Origin: Antedon mediterranea | Taxonomy: Eukaryota > Echinodermata > Crinoidea > Comatulida > Antedonidae | Length of the DNA stretch: 64,000 bases | Direction: 5' to 3' | Assembly: GCF_964355755.1 (NCBI RefSeq) | Contig: NC_092676.1 | Location: 17,096,288 to 17,160,287, forward strand | Part shown: positions 26,101-41,100 of the stretch, one piece after another | How the letters are laid out: every line of letters begins with the position of its first letter | Position numbering within the stretch: the first letter of the stretch is position 1 | Position numbers and translations under genes: made by a program | The notes under the pieces: model-generated | Databases searched by the model: none | What the model was told of the DNA's origin: nothing | Seen by the model: the letters and a program-made list of their open reading frames with translations, nothing else

Positions 26101-29100
26101 ACTAAGAATAATCAATAATGTTTTTTAGAGATTTTAGAAGAAGGTTTTTAGGAAAACAGGCTTACTTTACATTGGACTTCCATATGCTCTTGGAAGTTGT
26201 AAGCTGGTATTCTAAAAATAGTCCATTGTAATACATCACATATTATAATTGTTATCTGTGTCTTGGCTGCTTGCTCTGCCATTGTTTATACAGTATACAC
26301 TATTTTGAAAAGAAGATTCATTACAGGTATGGTAGGTGTGGCTCAGGTGTATATAAGCTTATCTTCTGGTAGATATATTAATTTACAAAATGAATGAATT
26401 GGACTGTCTTAAACAGTTTATTTCACATTATTTAAAGGATGGTTTAATGTCACATGGGATTATACTTGCATCTGTATTGTACAGAAATAAATAGTTTGGG
26501 CCTGCTTTAGCTCTGAAAAAAATAACCAAATGACCCGTAATTTGTTTGTATCAGAAACTGAGACAGATTTTCAATAACCAGATGGCAGCATGGAATTATC
26601 CACATGATTGGGAGATAACATCATTTAACCAGTTATCGCTGCAGTTTTAGCTACAACGCAAAATAACAATTATTTGACTACTGGATTTTTACAGATTTAT
26701 TGATCAACGATCAAACTCCTATTAAAAATTATGTTTATGAAAACTGACTGAAATGCTGTAAGCTTCTTATAAACCTGTTGACCTTCATTATAGAAACTTA
26801 TTTCATATTACGCTGTGTAATTATAATATTTAAAAAAAACAACAAGCCATGCAGTTATTTAGCTATAAGATGGAAATATGTATTCTTGTTTTCATGCAAT
26901 GAATGTTTATGAATTGAATGAGCAGAATATTTTGACAGGTTCTTCTTATAAACCTGTTTATACAAACTTATTTCATATTCCACTGTATAATTATAATATT
27001 TATTTTAACAAGAATCCATGCAGTTATTTATCTGTAAGATGGAAATATGTAATTCTTATTATTATGCCAAATGAATGTTTCTGAGTTGAAATTGAATGAG
27101 AAGAATATTTTCACAAGTTGAATAGAACACACAATCTTTCAACAAATGCATAGCATTCAATATTTGTTTCATAACACTATACTGTTTCATATTAAGTAAA
27201 TTATTTAACTTATCAACATAAAACCCACTTTTATTCAATCAATCTGTATGAAATACTTAACTTTGGCTCCTCTCTTTGGTGAAAGTATCTCAGTTGTATT
27301 GAATAATTTCTTTGTATTTTTACACAATAGTAATCAAAATAGTAGATCAAGGTATGTCCTTTTCATGAAATGATGAAGTAAAGTGTTTATGGATGATAGC
27401 ACATCTTGTATGGGTTTTTTTTTTATTTTTCGAGTAATTTTCTTTGGCAGGAAAAGGCCTGTCAGTCTTCTGGTTTGTGTAATTTTTTTTTAGATGCAGA
27501 GCAAAGATGACAAAATCTGCTTTCTATTTCATGCCTATAGCTTACCTGGATAAACAGACAAGACACTAGCCCTCGACTCTTTCGAAAAGAGGATAGAATT
27601 ACGAAAATACAAAACTCTACATTTCCAGTTTTGGTATTATGTAATTCATCAACTTATCCCGTCTACACCTTAACATTTTTTCAGGACCTGGTTTTTTTAA
27701 CAAAGGAATACAATAATCTATTTTTATGATATTTTTTAATTTCAAAAATATTTCTATTTGCTTTTCCGTAGAATCAAAACCATGACAAATTTCTAACAAT
27801 GTCTACAGATGTTTACCAATAAGATTCCTCTATATTTCTATTTATATTCCCGAATATCTACAGAACTGAATTCATTATTTCTATAAAAGTGATACTAAAT
27901 TTAGTATTTTGTATTAAGCACTTTTGTTCTGATATAAAATAAATGTTTGTGTTAACAACTTGTTTGTTCAACTTTATTCTTCAACATTTTCACTAACAAT
28001 AAAAACCTAACAATGACAATAATAGACATTCAATTTGTGGTAGAAACAAATTTGTAAATGTATAAACTTGCTTTATTATTCCCCTAAAATTATATTCTAT
28101 TAACAATAGTGATTGCCTTTTGCATTGCTATCTTTTTCTGTTTTGTTTTCAATAGAATTAGAGTGAATTTTCTAGTTACTCAATCAGAATGATTTTTATC
28201 ATTTTCAGTAAACATGTCTTTACTGATTGTTCACAGATGTTTTCAAAAAATATTCATTGTTATATTCTGGAAGTACACACAATGGAAATGGTGCTATACA
28301 ATATATTATATTGTGGAATATGAAAACAGTCCTTTGTCTAAGTAAAATATTTCTATAGTAGACACATGATAATTTAAATGTCCTAGAAATTCACAACTCA
28401 CACTTTGAACAAAAAAACACCGTCTGCTAGTGTATACAAGAATGTACAGGATTTCTAATCACTGAATGGTTTAGGTATAAACATTGGGAATATATATTAG
28501 AGGGAGCTGTAGCAGACTGTAAAATTGATAGTTAGAGAATTTGCACTTCCTTTCGTATTTCTCCCCCACTTTGTTTGTCCAAGAAGCGACACTCATACAT
28601 ACTACCAACACCATTTATGTGTGTAATTATATGGATGTTTTAAAATTGAATTGTGACATATATGAATAGGTTCATCTGAGAGTAATGAGATGAGATGTCT
28701 TACATAATAACTACCAATAAAAATTCCTGTAACTATACACCTGACTGAACAATTTTTTAATTTTTTTTTCGAAATATTTATAACTTTCAACAATTGAATA
28801 AAAGTGTGACTCAATATACACAGGGATTTGAAAACAAAGGCTAGAGGTATTTAAATACTACAATAGAATTCCTCATACTAAACAGGTAAAGCTTGTATTA
28901 TGACTCAAAGGTATGCAAAATGCATTGTTATTATTTAAAGCAAGTGAGCTTTTTGACTAATCAAACTAACACTGTCAAATGAAAGCAGAACGATCAAGCA
29001 TTTGGCCTTCTTTGCTGGGTAAGTTTTATATTTTTTTTAAACATCTCACTATCCATAGTTTCATAAAGACAACATGATTGAACTTATAAAGATTGCTGAA

Positions 29101-32100
29101 AATTAATTCTGTGATATTGACTTGTCTATAAAAGAGTTTGAAACTTAAAAGCAACTAGCAATAACTGTCAGGGAAAAGGTAGCCATTCCTGCCAGGGCTA
29201 ATGCATAATGATTATAACATGTCGGTTCTGTTTTAGAATATCATAAATATTTAAATAATTCACAATGTGTGTTTACATTGAGAATCAAAAGTCAGCTTAA
29301 TAATGTGTTAAATTTAAAAAAATACAAAACTTTAATTTTTTCGCTTTTAAATCATTTAAATGAGCTTGACTTTTGGAAAGTTTTTTCGCATGGAAAGAAG
29401 CAATAATTGTTCATAAATTCCTGCTATTTTAATATGAAATGGTTGCATTAAGTAAATACTTCATTTACTCAGTTGTGGTATCAACTAAACTCGGAACACT
29501 TTTTCATTTACTGTAACAATGGTAAAAGTTAAACTCTGGAGTTCAACTGCAAAATTTAGAAAAGATAATTGTTTCTGTTATAAAAGTATGTCCTTGCTTT
29601 TTAAAATGTTAATACATAATTGCTGTAAGATAAACTAGAGTAAATACATTGTTTATTCAGTTATGGAATCACCTGATCCTGTGAAAGATTTTTCCTTACA
29701 CTATTGCTTAAGTAAGTTAAGATAGGTCCAAGTGACAGTCTTCAGTATTTCCATAACTGTTCATTTTAGCAACGCTTCCTTTCTTCTATAGAGAAATGAA
29801 AGTGTCAATCTATGAGTTCCTTGCTAGTTTAGTATGGAATGGTAACCACTCAGTTATATGGCATCACTAAACCTAAAAATTTTTCTGTTTCAAATTACTG
29901 AAAAAGTCTTGATGGTTCCATTTTAGAAACTGTCAGTTTAGCAAAGCTTTGTTTCTATAGGAAAATAAAAGATACAACTCCGAGTTCCTTTGCCTTTAGT
30001 ATGAAATTTTGAAACAGATTGCTCATTATTGATTTTTTCCAGAACACATACACAAGTTTCACTTGAATTTCCATATTAAAACAGTGATAATGAGAAGTCT
30101 GCTGTTACTGTAGCATCTAAGCTGCATGAAGTCATGAAAGCTTTTTCAATATAGTACTGCTGTTGTCTCAATTCCGTAATTCTCGTATGATATAATTTAA
30201 ATAATAAATACAATTACAACCAATAAAATATCAATCAATCAATCAATCGTTCGTTTTATATAGCGCCATTCCAACATTCATTGCTCATGGCGCTGTAAAA
30301 AAATCAGAAAAGGTGAGTTTTGAGTAGTGACTTAAAGTGACTCAATAATGATGTGTGTTTAATGTTCAAGGGTAGGTGGTTCCAGAGCCTAGGTCCAGCA
30401 ACACTGAAAGTCCGATCTCCCCAACTATGTTTGCTCCTTGGAATGTCCAGTAGCACCTGATGACTAGATCTTAGTTCTCGCTTTCCCTTCTTGACTGTCA
30501 ACAATTCTGAGAGATGTTTTGGAGCGCAACTAAATATGTTTAGTACTAGAGTTTTAAGCTCCAAGTGGTCAAAAATCGATTAATTCTCCAATCAAAGTGT
30601 ACAAATTGGCAGCAAGCGACAAAAACTGACTACCTACAGTAACTTAACTGTAGAACAATTCCCTTAACTATTGTACTGTGATACAGTTTAAGTGGTAACA
30701 TAAATATTAATTGATGACAACCAAGCTCTCCAGAATGGTTTAAAGTGGTTCTCTGATCAAAGTTTGCCAGACTAAGAAGAAGTATAGATAAAATAAACAC
30801 TTATCCAGTACTGATACAGTAGGTTAGGCCTATAAGCCATTAAAACATAGACCAAGAGAATTCAAAGACAAATTACAATATTATTTGATGTTTTTTGTAT
30901 TACAGTAGTAGATATGTTACATCTTATACTGTAGTATAATAACCAATATTTTGGTAGTTCACTTAATTGTCCGAAATTTATTTCTATATTGAGAGGATGA
31001 TACTACTAATAATAGTTCAACACTGTACACTTGTAGTGGAGATATAACGTAGCATGTGAACAAAGTTATAAATTAGAGTATTTAAGTCAATGTGTATAGG
31101 TTATTTGGTTATTTAGGCTTGAATATGCATTCATCGGACTGTCAGAAGAAATTAATAATGCTGAAGACTATTTATTTTACAGTATTTTAAAAATTAAATA
31201 AATTGTATTCTAACATTTCTTCTTCAATCAATTCAAGTGTCCATTAGGAAAAATATTCTGAAGACTTCAGTTTAAAAAAATGCAAAGAAGAAGCTGGAGA
31301 AAAACATAACTATGAACAAAAATGTCACGATCTGTCATGTCTCAGAATGGTGATTCATCGTTTTATGAGAATGGTTCCATTCAATCTACGATTAATAAGG
31401 TGATATGGCAGTTATTGTATGCACTAATAATGACAGTTTGTTATTAAAAAACTCCATACAATTTAAAGATGAATATATTAATTTCTTATTTCCATATTGT
31501 CCTCTCTGTGAACTGTATGTACAGTATGTTTATATTATTAAATGAATTGTTATATTGGGATTCAAGCTAACAGTTAAAGGTTTATGTAAACTGTTTATTA
31601 TTGAACAGTAAACTGGTGTTTTTAGATACATTAATTTGTTTGTGTTCAATTGCATTCTATTTTCATTCATTTTATCTTAATTTTCATCAAGTGTACAGTA
31701 CTATATGTTTGAAATATGAAAATCTTTATATTTTCCCAAATATACAGTAATTTTATAAAATGGACCACCATCATATAAAATATTTGTTTTAAATAAATAA
31801 ATATCTATACATTTATTTTAAAGATTCATATTTTTTTAGACTATGATGGGTTCTTTCCTAAGATTTTGGCAAAAAAGATTTTTTGGTGATATTCTGTGGT
31901 CTTTTTTTAATGTGTTTAACAATACTTTTTTTTCTTGTGTTTAAATAATTTTTATATTCTGAAATGTCATCATGATTGTGTTGTTAGTTTTCTACTAGTG
32001 GTTTCATCTTTGATGTTCTTATTTAAACAAAAAATATTTCTTACAAACAACGCTACTTTTTGACGTAACAATTTAAATTATTGTTCTTTTTTTCAGCAAT

Positions 32101-35100
32101 AATGATTTATTAATATCAATTATTACCAGTAGTAAACATTTTGTGTACTGTAAATATAGTCTGGCCTATTGTATAAAATAATAACAAAATGGCAATACAG
32201 TATAACCATAGAATTGAATTCCTTGGAAAAAGTGATTTACCAATTGTAAATCACCATCAATTAGCCTGTTATTGCATAGTATTGCATGGCCGTTGATTAA
32301 TATTTAATCTTAAATGGTTTTACCACTGATTCACCTTTAATCATTTCCTGTTTTAAATATTCATTTGTGAAAAGTAATTTAATTTAGGTCAAGATTTACC
32401 TTATTTAGCAGGAACATCGATTATCCTCATTTTAGAGAAAAACCATGATAATTTATTTTTTGCAATATTTCAAACAATTTGACCTTGATGTAGTTATTTG
32501 TAAGGCATAAAAAACATTTAAATGTATAAAAATATATATGAATGCTCAGATATTGCATCACTTTCATTTGTTATAAGACGGCGTTCAGCAAATTGTGGCA
32601 ACACAAACTGTATTTTAGGTAGTGAAATAACAAGGTTGTTTTTAAACTGGTATAGGGGGTCTACAGTACAGTATATACGATTCAATAGACTTTTATGGAC
32701 GATAAACATGTGTCCAATTCTATTATTTAATCTTTATTGCCAGTCTATCATAATAGATAAAACTGGCATACACAAAGAACACTGTAAATAATAACAATAA
32801 ACATACTGATAATGCACTGTACAAGAAAATTAAAGCCTTTAAAAACCATTGACAATGTGATAATTTTTAGTGCACCCTAAATTTTAGATTCCAATTTGCT
32901 GTACTGTAGAGTTGTTGTGAAAGCCTTTTGAAACCCATCCTTTATTGTATGGTACAATGGCTGTTCCAATTAAGATAAAGACAAGTTACACAAGGTTGTT
33001 AAAAGTGCCTAAAAAATCATACCCATAACTTTCTATTGGTACTTTGTACGCTGAACATTTACTCAAACAGGCAACATTGATCTTAAGTGATCCATACCAT
33101 CCTGGCAAGCATCACAGTCACAAATTTATTTAGGAAGGGTTTAGATTTTTACCACCCCGAAACCAGTTTTAGAAATAGCAGGATGGTGGGGTGGGGGGTA
33201 TTTTCACAATGTAGTTAAGTTCTATTTGTTGTTAGCCGAAACCGTTCAAATTCATTTCAATGTAAATGTTTTTGATATGTTTAAAAATGACAATAGATTT
33301 ACTTAACTTGACTTGAGATTAAACATTTAGCATATTTTCTTCTTTTTTTCTATAGAGCAATAGAAATTAAAAATATCGGGAGGACATTTTTTTTTTTTAT
33401 CGGGACATTGGATATTCTTTAGTTGATTCAAAATATCTGTAGACTTCCATCATTATCAGGAGAGTTGGTAGGTCTGTATATAGTGAAAACAGCACAAATC
33501 ATGGATAGTTTAAATTGTACATTGTAGTTGTTTCTTTCTTGAGTTAGAAGATCAGGAAAAACAAATGTTGACAACATGTAAAATATATTGATAGACAACA
33601 CAAGAATGCGTCAACCATAAAAGAGCATTAAATATGCAATCTACAGATAGTGTTGCATGATTCCATCCTTCTTTACAGCACTTTGCAATCAGATGGAATT
33701 ACCGCATGTACGCTAATATTAGGAAATAATTATTCTAGTGCAGTTTCAGTATTACCATAGAAACTTCATCTTGTCACAGAAAACATTAGTGCCATTTTTA
33801 ATTTGCCTAAAGAATGTTATGTCACATTTAATTTCCAACTCAATAATGTTCAGAAATGTATTTTTCATCACACTGTACTGAAAAATGTTAACATTTAAAA
33901 CATTAATTAATTTATACTTTTAGTAAAGAGCAGAAAATGTATAATGCTACTGTACAGTATGTACAAATTAAAGTTTTTTGGCCATTTTTTTTTTTAGCTA
34001 TTTCAAAAAAGAAATTTTATTTTTAAAAACAAATGCATATTTCTTATTTTGAGGAAAACCCCACATGCAGTATATACATCTTGACTACACCCCTGAGAAG
34101 TAAGGTTCTTTTTACTCGGGGTACCCGAGTCTAGGACTCTCTCATCTTCTCCTCCATCCGACACTATTGAGTAAAATGTGCGAAGTACTACTCCTCCCTT
34201 ATTCATTGTAGTATTGAGCTGGGATTTGTCATGAATATACTACAGGAACATGTCCTCAAAGCTATAGAGCCGGATTTTAAAATTTCAAACCGGATGCAGC
34301 CATATCACGTCTCGAAGATGGTACCATATAGCCGTATTTGGTAGCGAGGTTATTGATGTGTATGTGACGTTACATCCGGTCTTATGACGTCATTACAGCT
34401 TATTTTGCTGCTGTACCCCGAGTATCGCACATTCGTGCTTGTTACTACCTGTTCACATCCGAGCTTATTAATTTGAGTCTTTTTTTGTTCCTTTATACCA
34501 TTATAAATGGTATTGTACCATGTTACTATCCTGGCATGTCTGTTTACTAATATTTCTTATTTTGAAGAAAGTTTCTGTTGATTTGTTAGTTATTTATGCT
34601 TACACCCCTGTGAACAGAAAAGAAACCCTCCTGTATGTTTCAAAGATAATTCTTATTTTGAGAAAATCCCAGTTTCCTTGAATTTGGATAGAATTACTAC
34701 CCTCTGACAAGTCAGTCTATTTATAATTCTTAGGTAAATCCAAGTTGATTTCAATGTTAACTTTACACACTTCATATTGATAGGAAGGGTGCATTTCTAC
34801 CCCCAAATTTTGAGGAAAATCCTAGGTTATTCGATGCTTGACTTTACATTCTTGATATTGATAGGAAGGAAAGGAAGGGTCTGTCAATTTCAAATTTTGA
34901 GGTAAATCTAAGTTTATTGTTACGAAGGGTGAATTTCTACCCTCATATTTTGAGGAAAATCCAAGTTTATTCAAGCTTGAATTTACACCCTTGAAAATGA
35001 TAGAAAGGGTGCATACAGTACAGTATACCCTCTGGCAATACTTAATGTGTAATCGTCCTCATTATGAGGTTTGGTTGTATTTCTGTATATACAGTATACA

Positions 35101-38100
35101 GTTTGAGCCTGTTTCAGGTACTACACCTGATATTGGTACAGTAGGAAGGGTGAATTTTCTCTACAGTAGTACCCTTTGACAAGGTTGTTTATTTCATGTT
35201 TTGAGGAAAATCAAATTTTACCTCACAGGTTGATAAAGAGTACATGTGTCACATCTGTTTCTTATTCAGGGGAAAATCCCTATTTATTTGAGCTTTGACT
35301 TGGCACTCCTGAGCTTAATGGAAATGATATGTTTTCTACCTCCAGTTGCATTTCTTTAGTAAGGTTCAATGGATGAAGACTAGCTTTCTCAACTGTCTAC
35401 AGCATGTTTGATGAATCAGACTGATAGAGAATATAGGAATTACAGAATAAATTAAGTTGACAGAGCATATTGACAGTATACTGATAGGAATTACAGGTAG
35501 GCTACTGTATGTGATACAATGGTGAATTAGTACTTAGACTATTAACTGTATAGCTTGTTAACAAGCAATACAGTGTACAGATAGGGAATCATCTGCCAAT
35601 TCTCCTTGAAACATATTTCCTGAAATAGATAACAAAAGTTTGATTGAAATCCCTTTCGATTATGAATTACTTTCTTTATATTTGGATTTTCCCATGAACA
35701 TTAAATTGGAGGCTAAAAACAAACTAGGTATTAATAGACTAATGTTTATTGTTTATGTGTGGGAGTGTGGGGAAAATAAGAATGCATGTTTACCCAAACA
35801 TTTATGTGGTAAAGTACATTTATATTCTTTAATTCAAAGCTATTACTTCACATCTTAAATTTTAAAAAACAAAGCCAGAAATGTTTGTATTTCGACAATT
35901 AAAATAACTTAAAAAGTTATTAATGTTAAATTTCCTTTATCATTTGTTTGAATTATTGCTTTTTTATTTATTTATTTCTTATGTCAGTATAGTGTTGCTT
36001 ACCATGCCAGTATTCCATATATGAAACCTTACCATCATGCATATGCTTGTCCTCATTTATTAGACTGTTGAGTCCTACATTTTATTTCTAAGATTGTATA
36101 TTATCAACATAGTTTTGTCTGTAGTGTTATAAAAATAGGTTACTTTACTATAGGTTTCATCAAACCAATGTTCACAAGATTATATACCTACTGCTAATGC
36201 CTACTATATGTTATCTATACACTCTTGTTCCCTATTATCAGTCTTTAATGTATGAACATATTCTTGTTAAATAGAGGAAATATGTTTGGAATTGTAAGAA
36301 TGTTAAATCACATACAAATAATAGCAGATAGTAGATAAATTCTAATTAAACTAAGGGCCTGTTCAGACCTACGGAGTTATGCTTTCGTATTGTACGCGGC
36401 GTACAAGTCCATAGGTCTGGACCAGGAAAAGATTAGTGGAAACCACCTCGTACGACACTGATATTTCGTACGTTACGAAAGCTCAAGGTATGAGTTTAGT
36501 GGACGTCGCTTACAATACGAAAGTCACGCATCGATGAATATGACCTAGGTTAGATATCTAGCCAATCAAATTACAATATTCGCCACATCACATCGTGACA
36601 TGTGCTCCTCATCGTATAGCCAAGCTGATCCATTTGTTGTGATCGGTGAACGTGCGAAAAAAAGCATACCTTTTGTTGTTACACTATACAGTATTATTAT
36701 TAATATTATTATATTAATTAATTTAAAATGTCATCGAAGCGTGCACATTGGCGAGAAACCAAAGTAAAATACCTTATTTCATTGTGGGGAAGCCCTGAGT
36801 TCAGAGATCGGTTGGAAGTGAAAAACTGGCGTAAAAGCACCGGCAACAAGATGTCTGTGTTCAACGACATGGCGGACACGTTAGCAGATGGGCCATCCTC
36901 ATAAAGGATTTAGTCGTATAAAGCGGCGAAAGACCGAGTAAATAAATCTGGAGCCGGTGCAAGTACGGGATTTGAAAATTTTTCTGCCATAAATGATATT
37001 TTAGGTCATAGACCAAATATAAACCCAAACCCCAAAACGATCGGCTCCAAACCCCACAACCAATCGATAATGCTGAGCCCAAGTGTTCGGTCTAGGCCTA
37101 ACTCCTAAACCAACCACTACTACTTTTAATAACAATGAAGGTATGCGTGCGTTAGAGTTTGGTTAATCGCCAGCGAGTGACATCATTTCCGTTTGTAACG
37201 CAACTTCGTTGCAATGAAACTGAACACTTTGCTCTTACGACAGTCATTAAAATATGACCTAGGCTGTGATACGAAAGCATAACTCCGTAGGTCTGAACAT
37301 ACCCTAAAATAACCATAGATACTTGTTTGCTAATAGTCTGGGTTGATTGTTAGAATCTGACATACTGTATTTCATGTGAAAGATCACATAACTTTCAGCG
37401 AACCAATACTTTTATAAGGTTTTTGTGTCAAAGTTTGTTTTAGCAACATTTTACTGACCTGGAGTTTGATGAAAAAACTCAAGGTACCACTGCCAGATTA
37501 TCTTTATGACACTGGCAATACAAGTCACACATCAGCGATTTTAACCATTAGTAAACTATTAACCAATCAGATTGATTCCTGAACTACCCATAGAAGGACC
37601 CTGGTTTCATTTGTGAAAAAAACAAGCTTGAAGGAACTGCAAGCCTAACATCGTTTTTTTATCTGTGACAAGCTTGAAGGAACTTTTGTAAGATATTCAG
37701 AATTAATGCCCATACTGTATGGTTCTAGGACAACATTCAACATACCAACAATATTAAGATATTTTTCTAATGTATTTATGTACAGTACCACCAGCATGTA
37801 TGAACTTTCATTCTAACTGATTTCTAAAAGCCAGGTAGTTCTGTATTCTATCACCATATGGTTCAAAAGTGTTTATTTATTCTGGTAGGGTATTCTGTAG
37901 AGGATATAAACATTGTTTGTATTTGATAGTTCAGGTAAGGTTCATGGGAATATAATTATTTAAAGTTTTGTTATTGTTTATTGCCATAAAAATACAGTAG
38001 CCTGTACACCACTTATATTCACAAACAAAACGCTATAGTGACTAATGACTTTGCCCCAACAAGGGGCCCTAATGACCCTCAGTCTTCAGTGTTGTAGGGT

Positions 38101-41100
38101 CCCTTAGATTGCCAAAACCAGGCTCAACCATTAGTTGTAGAGGCACTGTACACTAGAACAAGAACTTCAAACACAGCTGACTTGTATGCACTTTAAGAAC
38201 CCAATGTATCTTTTGGGATAGGGGATCACCCCGGTTAATGGGTTCTTCTCAGTCTCTTCCACACATGGGCGTATAACCACCAGTGGGAAAGTTGTTGTAT
38301 GTGACAAAATCTTGTCCACTGCGCTTTCTTAGTATAAGTATACATTATATCTGTTGATACAGTATAAGCAACATATAAATATTAATCTTAAATATAAACT
38401 AGTATTTTTATTAGGTCATTAAATTAAAGAAGATAAAAATGACGGTTAAATGTATAACACACTGAAGAATTGACCTAGTTTTGTTGCAATCAAAATTATA
38501 TTTACACAAATGTTTATTGATCATTCATGATATCAATTCATCTTAATTGATTAATGTATTCAAGCTCGTTTAACAAGACACGTCCGATTTTAACGACTGA
38601 ATGCAGAAGGGAAAAAAATGTATTGAAAGATACAATCTATTTAATTATCTATACCAAGAAATACTGGCAACCAGGTCTGTATTGTCATTGACGAATGCTA
38701 ACACAAAAGCAAGCAAATTGTAAATCTATTTAAGTCCACCTTACACCATTACGAAGCTTGGCATGTCAGCGAGATGTACAGTAGCAGATTTGAGTCCTGT
38801 TGCATTTTATCACGCGATTGATTTATGGAACTATACAGTATCTGTTTGTGATGCTACTTGAAACAATTGTAACTATGTTATACAGTGCCCCAGATAAAAG
38901 TGTATTATATTATATTATACAACAATTTGATTTCAAATATTCAGTAATTTTGAGATATTATGAACTTAGCTATCAGTCTTTTCACCTCCTGTAAGCAAAA
39001 CGACCACACATTGCAAGCAACCATCTCTGTTAAGGGACTGCTCCTCATAATCGACCACCTCTTGTAAGAGATCACCTCCTCTCATAAGGGGCCGATTCTC
39101 ATAATTGACCACCTCTTGTAAGCGACCTCATCTCTTAAGTTGTGGTCGTTAAAGAGAGGTGGTCGCATACGATAGGTGATTAATGATGAGAAGCAGTACC
39201 TTAACAGATGGTGGTCGTTCAATAGAGTGGTCACTTTCGAGAGGTCGTTGTGATGGGAGATGGTTGATAATGAGAAGAAGTCCTGGAATAGAGGTGGTGG
39301 TCCTTTAAAAGAGGTCGTCACTTACGAGAGGTGTGGTCGTTAAGAGAGGAGCTCACTTATGTGGTGGTCGATTCTGAAAAACGATTCTTTATGAGAGGAG
39401 GTGATCCCTTACGAGAGGTGGTCGATTATGAGAAGCACCTTTTAAACAGAGATGGTTGTTTACGATGTGTGGTCGTTTTAGAAAGTTGGTTGCTTACGAG
39501 AGGTGGAAAGACTGATAGCTAAGTACAGATCGATGCATTTGCACTTTATTTTCTACATTAGCTGGCGATAGGAACAACATAAGTTGGGAGGCAATTTTCG
39601 TTACTACATAAGCTGTTGACCGTTTCTACATTAGCTGGTGTTAGATTTTTATTTACTACATAAGCTGTTGGTGTTTCTACATTAGCTGGAGGTTTTACTA
39701 CATTAGCGGTGGATTGTTCTACATTAACGGTTGTTTCGACATTAGCTGGCGTTTACTACATTAGCGGTTGTAACACTGCTCATATACGTTATCTTATTCA
39801 TTTTTTCTTGTCAATCAACTTCTAACAAATGAAATTTTCTGTACACATTCTACAGTACAGAGTGAGTACACAAAGCTTAATAGAATTAATAAGTAGGCTA
39901 ATAATCTCCACGCGTTTTAAACAAAAGTGTCGATTGTTAACAAAACGTAATGCAATTTGCCAACCCTATTGCGCTATTTATCTGTGAAATGTTGATTTCT
40001 TCTAATCTAATAAGCAAGGCCTGTGTGTTAATTCAAACAGAGATTGGTGTACTTAATAAAATTCAATTATCTACATGATGTGCCGTATCATAGTGACCGT
40101 GTATTGTTAACCAACTTTTATCAACCATTTCTATTATTTTAAGAATAATTTATTGATTATTATATTGTGCAAATTCTATTAAAATATGTTCAAAATATAT
40201 GCAACAAGATAATAACATTTTACAAAATAAAAGAATTAAGTTTTAAGATCAGCTTCTTTAGTAAACTTCACTGACTTCAGCATCAATATCGGCATTGTCA
40301 TTATAATAATTTTTTTGTCGTTCTCGTTAAAATTTATTTATCAAACAAAGGGATACCATGTACGTACTGTAAAGAATTAACATTTTGAACTTATCATTTT
40401 TAATATGGTACTGTGTTTAACACCATTTGTCAGGCCTTTGCTGCTTTCTGTTTAGTATAATTTTTTGGAACAATGAAATATAAGTTTTTATTTCTGTTAC
40501 ATATTTTTAAAATATAGATGAATTAAATAATTGATTATTTCGCCTATTTCTTTTTTATATTATCAAATATTACTATTATGTCATTTAAAGTATATTAACA
40601 TAAATTGATACTGTACTGAAATGTGTCAGTTCATCTATAAAAATGAGGAGAATGAGATTTGAACCAAGTACCTTCTGCTTGATATGCAAAGGTCAAACCA
40701 TTATATTATTGAAGGTTTTGTGATATTGTTCAAAATTGGATAGGGAATCTTTTTAACAAATTTATTTATCAACATATTTTGTTGATGTTGCATTATTGTT
40801 TCATAGATTTTACATCTCCCTGTTTCAGGCTGGACATGTAATCACTAATGCGTGAAGCCTGCAGCAGCCCCTTTAATCTCACAAACCTGCTGCAGTGAAA
40901 TTCACATTGTGATGAGTGATATAGATATACAATTCTAATGAAACACCTTACATTAGCCTGATATTGCAAGTCCGATAGAAACGATCAATATTAGCACAAA
41001 AGAAGCAACGAGGAAGGAAATCATGATGCCACTTTTAGTGCTTAATGCTAAATTACAACTGCCGCGTTAGAATATTAAGATACATGTTTATATATTATGT

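Noticed and set aside
28982-29023. ATG followed by 13 codons and a strong GTAAGT donor, looking like another first exon
   Set aside because: It ends in phase 1 and cannot join exon 43580 in frame.
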